This document shows, in pieces, positions 6,162 to 12,600 of a DNA stretch of 15,772 bases. Within the stretch, counting starts at the first letter, position 1; each line of letters starts with the position of its first letter. Source of the stretch: Candidatus Amesbacteria bacterium RBG_19FT_COMBO_48_16 (GTDB lineage: Bacteria > Patescibacteriota > Microgenomatia > CAZETR01 > Amesbacteraceae); assembly GCA_001775555.1 (NCBI GenBank), contig MEXE01000030.1, forward strand, positions 1 through 15,772, in the 5' to 3' direction. The translations under genes and the position numbers were made by a program. The notes beneath the pieces were generated by a model, which had not been told where the DNA came from, made no database searches, and saw only the letters and a list, made by a program, of their open reading frames with translations.

Positions 6162-7298
6162 TCAGTTGTTCTTAAAATAGTCCAGTATCTCTAATCTGCT
6201 GCCGGTGACGGGGAATGTCCGCAGGTTGAAATTGTGGTTAAGATAAAGATTCCAAATTTGTTCGTCAGGGAAACCGTTTTGCCTGAGAACACTGAACCTG
6301 AGCAGATAATCTTTATATCTTCCGGCCACGTAAGAGTTGCTGACCAGGGGATCGTTGATAGCCGAAAAATTGGCATTTATTTCGCTTTGAAGCGGGTCGG
6401 TTTCACCTAATATTTTGAAATCAATATAATGCCGGAGCTCATGCTTGAGCAGAATGTAGTCCGTCGTGGAATTTTTATAAGATTTGGGTAAGACGATGGT
6501 TGAATTATTATCATAATAAGCACTGATTTGGGGGGAGATGATTCCCTCAGTGATCTGCTGCTCTAATTCATAATTAATATTTAACCCGGGATATGCCGTG
6601 GCTATCGCGTTTTCCTGAGCGGAATACGTATCAGCCCAAAAGTCTATCGCGTATTTTAAGGAAGGGCTGTCATGTATTTGGTAATTCACGGATAAATTTT
6701 CTTCATATCCTTTTTCCCAGCGCAGGGCTTCTTCACCCTTAAAAAATAATAGTACCAGACCGTATTTATTGCCCCAGTAAAACATCTCCTGCGGGGTATT
6801 AAAACCCATCGGCGGCACCTGGGAGTAGTCTCCGGCTAAAGCTCTTTTGTACCATTCGGGATATTTGAGCGGCTGGCAGGGAGCATTCCAGTGTTCACAC
6901 TGGTGGCCGGTGGGGTCGGTATTGTTGACGGGGTTGTTGCCCGCATATGAATATCTATTTAATTCATTACCTGCGGTATCCGCCTGAGTAAAACGGGCGG
7001 TTTGGGGATGATAGTAACGGGCGTTGTAGTAGTAGAGGCCGGTGGCATCGGTGTCCGAGATCTGGCCGGTGTACTGGCGGCGGGTGGGCAGAGTGCCGAC
7101 GGCGGCGCGGGTAGTACCGAAGGGGTAGTAAACCTGTTTGGAAACAAGTTTGCCGGCAGAATCAGTCACCAGGCCGGTACTGCCCAGATGGTCCTGGTGG
7201 ACGAAACTTAAGGATTCAGCAGCTGATGCTACTTGCGAATATCCGGATACGGATAGTGTTATTGCTATAAATAATCCGAAACCCGTTTTTGGGAGCAT
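6162..7298 (-). CDS. Secreted RHS-core tip protein with C-terminal HExxH domain (tip 3)
   Basis: Last gene of the RHS operon (378 aa from ATG 7298; TTG 7307 would add three residues). An N-terminal signal peptide (MLPKTGFGLFIAITLSVSGY, then VASAAES) precedes an RHS-repeat-associated core of about 100 residues: HQDHLGSTGLVTD, YYPFGTTRA, YTGQISDTDATGLYYYNARY, RFTQAD, YAGNNPVNNTDPTG. The Asp of QAD and of DPTG match the aspartyl self-cleavage pair of RHS/TcC cores. After DPTG comes a unique domain of about 240 residues containing H286-E-L-R-H290, a zinc-metallopeptidase signature, with Glu299 and Glu306 downstream as possible third ligands. A metal-dependent peptidase cargo is inferred; no family is named. 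A 5-nt gap separates it from the preceding gene. No immunity gene follows; the next DNA is the convergent prenyl cluster. Confidence 0.85.
   Translation of the reverse strand: MLPKTGFGLFIAITLSVSGYSQVASAAESLSFVHQDHLGSTGLVTDSAGKLVSKQVYYPFGTTRAAVGTLPTRRQYTGQISDTDATGLYYYNARYYHPQTARFTQADTAGNELNRYSYAGNNPVNNTDPTGHQCEHWNAPCQPLKYPEWYKRALAGDYSQVPPMGFNTPQEMFYWGNKYGLVLLFFKGEEALRWEKGYEENLSVNYQIHDSPSLKYAIDFWADTYSAQENAIATAYPGLNINYELEQQITEGIISPQISAYYDNNSTIVLPKSYKNSTTDYILLKHELRHYIDFKILGETDPLQSEINANFSAINDPLVSNSYVAGRYKDYLLRFSVLRQNGFPDEQIWNLYLNHNFNLRTFPVTGSRLEILDYFKNN
6982..7220 (-). repeat. RHS core repeat, copy in tip 3
   Basis: This DNA encodes the shared core from HLGST to the QAD region. The stretch 7026-7077 (52 nt) is identical in all three tips. 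Outside it, this copy differs more than the other two do from each other, including a VTD for TTD change and ACGGCG for the GAAGTT segment. Confidence 0.85.
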
Positions 7299-7303
7299 GT
7301 TTT

Positions 7304-8410
7304 TCAAAACGGCGTAAAATTGCCGGTGTTGATAAGGGAAGATGTCTTCAATTTATCGGGTCTGTTGCGGTCTGGCCGGTCATAACCGCATACGCCCGCC
7401 CAGACACAGGGGTAGTTCCCGTAAATAATGAATGTCGGAGTACTCTTTTTATTGGTCCAAATTTGATCGTAAATTTCGGTTATCCCTCCTTTGAAATCCG
7501 GATATTTGGTTTTCATATAATCCAGGTTTGCCTGATGCCAGACGATGAGCTGATTTAAGTCATGTAATTTGGTTACGGTACCGGATGTGGAACTCACACG
7601 CACTAATTTTGCATCATGCGCAAAAAATAAAGATCCTCCGGTGGGGTCCTCGTGACCGGATAAATACTGTTGAATTACTTCCTGGGTTATGGAGTAAGCA
7701 TTCTTATACTGGGAGGACATTCTGGGACAATTGTCGGGATTTTGATAACAAATATCAAGCGCTGTATCTGCTAATTCGTCTGTAGACATACCGGGGTGAA
7801 TGTACTGATTTTTCAAGTAAGGATCCAGATTGTTTTGCCAGCTTGTTAACAGGGCTCCTAAACCCTGAGTGTATAAAGGTAAATCGGGACTTAACAGCCG
7901 GTTGATGAAGATCCAGGCTAGTATTTCCATGACATTTTCTGGGGCGGTGGCATTGTTGGTTTCAGAAAATATTGCCAAAGCGATCCGGGAAATATCTTTT
8001 TCTTCTATTTCTGCTTGAGAAGGGGGTTTTGCTGATCGCATGCCGCTGGGGTCAGTAAAGTTTGGAGGATTGTTATTGGCATATGAATATTTGTTGATGC
8101 CGTCGCCTAATTTATCTGCCTGGGTGAAGCGGGCGGTTTGGGGATGATAGTAACGGGCGGCGTAGTAGTAGAGGCCGGTGGCATCGGTGTCCGAGATCTG
8201 GCCGGTGTACTGGTGCCGGGTGGGCAGAGTGCCGGAAGTTGCCCGGGTAGAGCCGAAGGGTAATTTGCCGGCTGGATCAGTGGTCAGACCGGTACTGCCT
8301 AGATGATCGGAGTGGATGAAGTGCAGGGTTTCAGCGGAGGACGCGGAAGGTGTAAATAGTAAATAGTAAATTGTGAATAGTAGAAAGTAGAACAGACGGC
8401 GGGGGAGCAT
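7304..8410 (-). CDS. Secreted RHS-core tip protein with SleB-like cell-wall hydrolase domain (tip 2)
   Basis: Protein of 368 aa. Its signal peptide is rich in Phe, Leu and Tyr and is encoded by a simple repeat. The RHS core follows (DHLGSTGLTTD to NNNPPNFTDPSG, ending near 123), with both candidate self-cleavage Asp residues (QAD, DPSG). Seven core residues (VSKQVYY) found in both sister tips are missing through an in-frame 21-nt deletion. The C-terminal domain has SRIALAIFSETNN (Glu150), INR at 169-171 and GHEDPTGGSLFF at 252-263. These match the order and spacing of SleB/CwlJ-type hydrolases (YAEarGe, NRV, DPTGGAlyF), where the Glu is catalytic in cutting peptidoglycan glycan strands. A lytic cargo is inferred, either for target-cell wall or own-wall remodelling. 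The start lies 4 nt after the preceding stop, and the stop overlaps the alternative TTG start of the next gene. Confidence 0.85.
   Translation of the reverse strand: MLPRRLFYFLLFTIYYLLFTPSASSAETLHFIHSDHLGSTGLTTDPAGKLPFGSTRATSGTLPTRHQYTGQISDTDATGLYYYAARYYHPQTARFTQADKLGDGINKYSYANNNPPNFTDPSGMRSAKPPSQAEIEEKDISRIALAIFSETNNATAPENVMEILAWIFINRLLSPDLPLYTQGLGALLTSWQNNLDPYLKNQYIHPGMSTDELADTALDICYQNPDNCPRMSSQYKNAYSITQEVIQQYLSGHEDPTGGSLFFAHDAKLVRVSSTSGTVTKLHDLNQLIVWHQANLDYMKTKYPDFKGGITEIYDQIWTNKKSTPTFIIYGNYPCVWAGVCGYDRPDRNRPDKLKTSSLINTGNFTPF
8118..8335 (-). repeat. RHS core repeat, copy in tip 2 (with 21-nt deletion)
   Basis: Positions 8162-8260 (99 nt) are identical to the tip 1 copy. A 21-nt in-frame segment is missing between 8260 and 8261, after which another 40 nt match tip 1 exactly. 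Confidence 0.85.
8354..8370. repeat. AAATAGT simple repeat inside the tip 2 signal peptide
   Basis: Tandem 7-nt units (AAATAGT, AAATAGT, AAA) with diverged continuation to about 8390. Read on the minus strand they encode the hydrophobic run LLFTIYYLLFT of the signal peptide. Confidence 0.6.
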
Positions 8411-8414
8411 AAGT

Positions 8415-9662
8415 TTAGCGAACGCTGGGATAATTGTTTATCCACTCAGATGTTAGCGGTACACCTTGTTTATTGAAATATTTTGCGACTTCCCATTCGT
8501 ATTCGTGGGACTGAGGTGATGGAGTCCATGGCGCATCTCTGGCAATTTGGAGGGCGTGGTACCATTCTTCCGCACAAGCCAGGCAGACATTTAATTCATC
8601 ACCCGTTTTTATCCCTGTTATTCCGGATCTGGGTAATTTGATACCTACCTTTCCGGTAAAATTATTCAAAGTTGAAGTGAAGTTGCCTTCCTGCCAATTA
8701 AGGGTTTGCCGCCGCTGAAATTCAAAAAGCGGAACGCCTCCCAAATCTAATGGAGGTTCGACGTAATTACCAGGGATATCAGCAGGAGTGGCTAATCCCA
8801 ATGATGCGGCTCGGTCCCAATTGGTAAAATGGGCAATTGCGTTTGGATAAAAACCTGATTTAATAAGCTCTAAGCCTTCATCGATGTATTTTCCCAAGGC
8901 GTTTAAGTCGTCTACCAGACCTGCACCGGGAATGGGATTTATGACGTAACCGCAGGCATCCAGATTTCCGCCGCCGCATTGAATGATATCAATACCGGTA
9001 TCGACCAGGTCGATGACGGGTAGCGCTTTTAAGGCCAGGGGGACCCAGTAGGCGGCTGTGACGGTTAAACCTGCGGATCCAAACACAATACCGGAGGCCA
9101 GGAAAACATCGGCAACGGAAGCGTCGGGAGTGTTGGCGGATATGGGTGGGACTCTGCCTCCTCCGCGGTGGGCGCCGAGTCTGGTTTCGGAAGGAAGCGG
9201 CAGCTGGTAGATGTATTTTCTCCACCCGGACCATCCCGACGGAGAGGGGGATTGGGGGATGTATCCTGAGGGGTCAATGCTGTTTACGGGATTATTACCC
9301 ACATAGGCATACCTGTTGCCTCCACTGTTGGTGGGATCCGCCTGGGTGAATTTGGCGATTTGGGGGTTGTAGTAACGAGCGTTGTAGTAGTAGAGGCCGG
9401 TGGCATCGGTGTCCGAGATCTGGCCGGTGTACTGGTGCCGGGTGGGCAGAGTGCCGGAAGTTGCCCGGGTAGAGCCGAAGGGATAATAAACCTGTTTGGA
9501 GACTAATTTGCCGGCTGGATCAGTGGTCAGACCGGTACTGCCTAAATGGTCGGAGTGGATGAAGAGCAGAGTTTCGGCGGCCAGCAGCGGGGAGGAGAAA
9601 GAGGAGAATTGCAGGAATAGCGGTAAGAGGACGATTACCCTCAGAATAGGTGGGCGCCTCAT
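8415..9662 (-). CDS. Secreted RHS-core tip protein with unidentified C-terminal domain (tip 1)
   Basis: Protein of 415 aa. A signal peptide (about 1-29, ending LLAAET) is followed by the RHS core: HSDHLGSTGLTTDPAGK, YYPFGSTRA, YYYNARYYNP, FTQAD and NNPVNSIDPSG at 123-133, with both Asp residues expected for self-cleavage. The cargo part holds a hydrophobic stretch (about 186-220), the pre-toxin-like VDTGIDIIQCG and INPIPGAGLVDDL segments, and a C-terminal region with CLAC (360-363), E365-E-W-Y-H369 and HEYEWEVAKY (386-395). The clustered Glu, His and Cys could bind metal, but no family is recognised. The ATG overlaps the stop of the large RHS protein as ATGA, so translation is probably coupled. 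Core DNA is almost identical to tip 2. The sequence reads as secreted and exported separately from the large subunit. Confidence 0.85.
   Translation of the reverse strand: MRRPPILRVIVLLPLFLQFSSFSSPLLAAETLLFIHSDHLGSTGLTTDPAGKLVSKQVYYPFGSTRATSGTLPTRHQYTGQISDTDATGLYYYNARYYNPQIAKFTQADPTNSGGNRYAYVGNNPVNSIDPSGYIPQSPSPSGWSGWRKYIYQLPLPSETRLGAHRGGGRVPPISANTPDASVADVFLASGIVFGSAGLTVTAAYWVPLALKALPVIDLVDTGIDIIQCGGGNLDACGYVINPIPGAGLVDDLNALGKYIDEGLELIKSGFYPNAIAHFTNWDRAASLGLATPADIPGNYVEPPLDLGGVPLFEFQRRQTLNWQEGNFTSTLNNFTGKVGIKLPRSGITGIKTGDELNVCLACAEEWYHALQIARDAPWTPSPQSHEYEWEVAKYFNKQGVPLTSEWINNYPSVR
9340..9578 (-). repeat. RHS core repeat, copy in tip 1
   Basis: Positions 9384-9482 match tip 2 exactly over 99 nt, and 9384-9435 matches all three copies. 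This is the complete copy retaining the VSKQVYY segment. The flanking signal-peptide and cargo parts are unrelated to those of the other tips. Confidence 0.85.
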
Positions 9663-12600
9663 TTTTTCCTGACGGCGACGAGTTTTCCGGAAAAGTAATA
9701 ATTTTGCGTCCAGTTGATAGTGCCCGGAACCGGGATATTAATTTCAATATCCGGATTAATGTAGTAAGTGCTTTCGCCTCCGGTTACCAGTTTGGCAATT
9801 CTGGCTCCTGAGCTAGAGTATAAGAATTTGGTTTCCTTAAGACCGGTATCAACGGAGACTGTAGGAGCTGATTTGGCCAGGCGGTTATCTTTGTCGTAAG
9901 TATAAGTTTTTTGAGTGTCGGAAGTCAGGTTGCCGAGGGCGTCATAGGCGTAATTGACGGATCTACCCAGGACGGTCCCGGTTTGGGGGCGGTGGTAGAA
10001 GGAAGAGCCGAAATTGCCGTAAGACAGAGCTACCGACTGGGGCCCTTCAGTTTTTGTTTTGATATTACCCAGATCGTCGTATGAGAAACCGGCACTGTAG
10101 GCTCCGGAGACGGCAGTCAGGCGGCTTAGACCGTCGTAAGTAAAGTTTTGGGTGAGGTGGAAGGGGCTGGAGACGGGGACCAGGGGATTGTCGTCGGTGA
10201 TTTTTTTGATATTACCGACCCAATCGTAAGTGTAGCTTAACAGCAGCTCGTCTGCATCGGACAGGTTGGGCCCTTGGATTTTCAGAGTATTTAGCCGCTG
10301 GTTGTTGGGATCGTAGGAGAAGGTGTTGGCGACTCCGTTACCGGAGGTGAATTTTATCAGCTGGCCGTTCTGGTTGTATTTGGCTTGGGTAACATAAGTT
10401 GAGTTACCGACGAGGGAGACGGGATAAGGCCGGTCGTAGGTATAGGTGAGGGGTTCGGCAGGTAGGCCTATAGCAGTATTTCCGAAACGGACTTGGGACT
10501 TGATCCTGCCGCCCTGGTCGTAACTGTAGAGAGTGATAAATTTCTGGTTGTTAAGAGCTGAATTTGGCAGGTTGGATAAAGTTAAAGTATCTTTGGTGAC
10601 CCGGCCGCGCTTGTCGTATTGCAGCTGGTCGTTGAGTATCATTTTGGCCGTATCCGGGTTGTAGGAGCGGGTAGCACAAACCCTGCCTTTACCGGAAGTG
10701 CAGGTGTCGTAGATATTCTGCAGCAGGAGGGTGCCGCCCAGGGATTTGGTAAGCAGGCGGTTGAGTCCATCGTATGAGAAGGATGTTACTTCGCCCTTGG
10801 GATTTGTCTGCTTAGTCAGGTTGTTGGCTTTGTCATACTCATATCTCCAGGAATTGGCGTCTCCGGTCATGGCGGGGCTCATATCCACATCCCACAGCTT
10901 GGTTTTTCGGCCCAGGAGGTCGTATTCGACGCGGTTGACAACATTACCCAGCGGGTCCTTGGTTTGGATAACCTGGCCTAAAACGGGATGGTATTGGAAA
11001 CCGGTGGTTAGGTTTTTGGAGCCGGAAGTCTCCAGGGTGGTGAGAGTTTGGCCAAAGGCATCGGCTGTTGCGGTTTTGGTAGTACAGGGGGTGGCCGGAT
11101 CAGGATCATAGCAGTTTTTATTCGAATACTTGACTACCAGGGGATTGCCGTCGATGTCGTATTCAGTTTTATCAAAAGAGGCGTCCGGGTAATTGGTCAT
11201 GGTAATGCGGCCCAAACCGTCATAGGTATACTTGATTTTGGGTATGCCACCGGTGGAGACAATGTTTCTGTTATCGTATGAACTTTTGGCGCCGGGGGTG
11301 TAGGGGGCGGCGGTGTAGGTCAGGCTTTGGTATTCGATCTGGCCCAGGGCAGTGTAGGTTTGGGAGGTGAGCAAATCCCGGTATTCGTTTTCGACCGGGA
11401 TTCCGGCGTTGGACCATTGGTTTTCGTACCAGAGCTGGCGGGCCTGGACTGTTTGACCGAGACCGTTGTAATAAGTATGGGCAGCAGAGACTTTGCCGGA
11501 GACTCCGGAATCGTCGAAACGGGTGCCTTGAGTTACCAGCATTTTCGGTCCCTTGCCGCCAGCTTGCCTGCCTAAGTCGGTAAGGCAGTGGTTGGCTTCG
11601 TTACAGGGGGAAATATCTGAATCATTGAAATAATAGTATTTGGAAAAAGAGTTGGGTTTGGCGGTACCCCCCGGTTTTTTGCCCGGCAGATACGTTTCCA
11701 CAAGTCGGCCGAATACGTCATAAACGTAGGTAGTCTGGGCACCGTTGACGTCGGAAACGGCTACAGGCAGGCCTAAAACCCCGCCTTTATTGGGGTGGGC
11801 AGAGTCGGTAGTATTGAAATCATAAGTGGTGACGGCGGATTGACCGAGATGGTTGGTGATTTTTATCGGGTAGAGGTGAAAGATATTGTCATAAGTGGTG
11901 GAGGTATTCCGGCCCAAAGGATCGGTAGATTTGGTAAGCAGCCAGGGGTAAGCGGAGTCATAGGTCAGGGAGGCGGAAGCGTAGGCTGAGCCGTTTTGCA
12001 TCTGGCTGATTCGGGTGGGCTGACCCAGGCTGTTGTAAGTTGTTTGAGAATGGTTGAATTTGGTGCCGCCGGAGGAATCGCTGATCCAGGTTTGATTGGG
12101 CAGGGGCAGAATCCATCTGAGAGTATCGGCGGCGGTGTAATCGGTGTAGGTGATTTTTTTGGTGTCGGAATTGTCATCCTGATTGGGGTCACTGCAGGAG
12201 ACTTTACCGTAATTTGTGGCAATATGGAGCTGGGCGTAGATATCGTCAGAAAGATCGAGTTTCCGGTGGTCGGTTTGGATTCTGGTGCAGAGCTTGGGAG
12301 TGCCTGCGACAATCTCTTTATTGACAGTATCCCGGGGGATAACCAGGGAAACAGTTGACTGCGGATCATAATCGCCGCATTTGGTGTTGATATCCCAGTC
12401 GTATGCACCTTGCCAAGGACCAAACATAGGGCCAAAGCGGACGGTATAGGCGGAGGTGGTTTCGGTACTGCGATTGGTGTTGCCGGCGGTGTAATTTATT
12501 GTTTTATAAGCGATACCTTTGAGAGGGCTGGGTTTGAAGCAGTTGCCGGTTTCCAGGGCTTGGTAAAAGAAAGATTTTGATTTGGCGGCGGCCTGGGAAG

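Noticed and set aside
6100..6200. A terminator between the convergent prenyl and RHS operons
   Set aside because: No GC-rich stem followed by a T run could be found on either strand.
7299..7307. TTG 7307 as start of tip 3
   Set aside because: ATG 7298 gives an MLP start like the sister tip 2 and a good signal peptide.
6982..9578. Core repeats as a CRISPR array
   Set aside because: Only three copies about 1.1-1.2 kb apart, each coding; no short regular spacers.
6162..9662. The three tips as pseudogene fragments of one broken RHS gene
   Set aside because: Each has an intact frame, its own signal peptide, complete core motifs and a different C-terminal domain, with overlaps or gaps of only a few bases.
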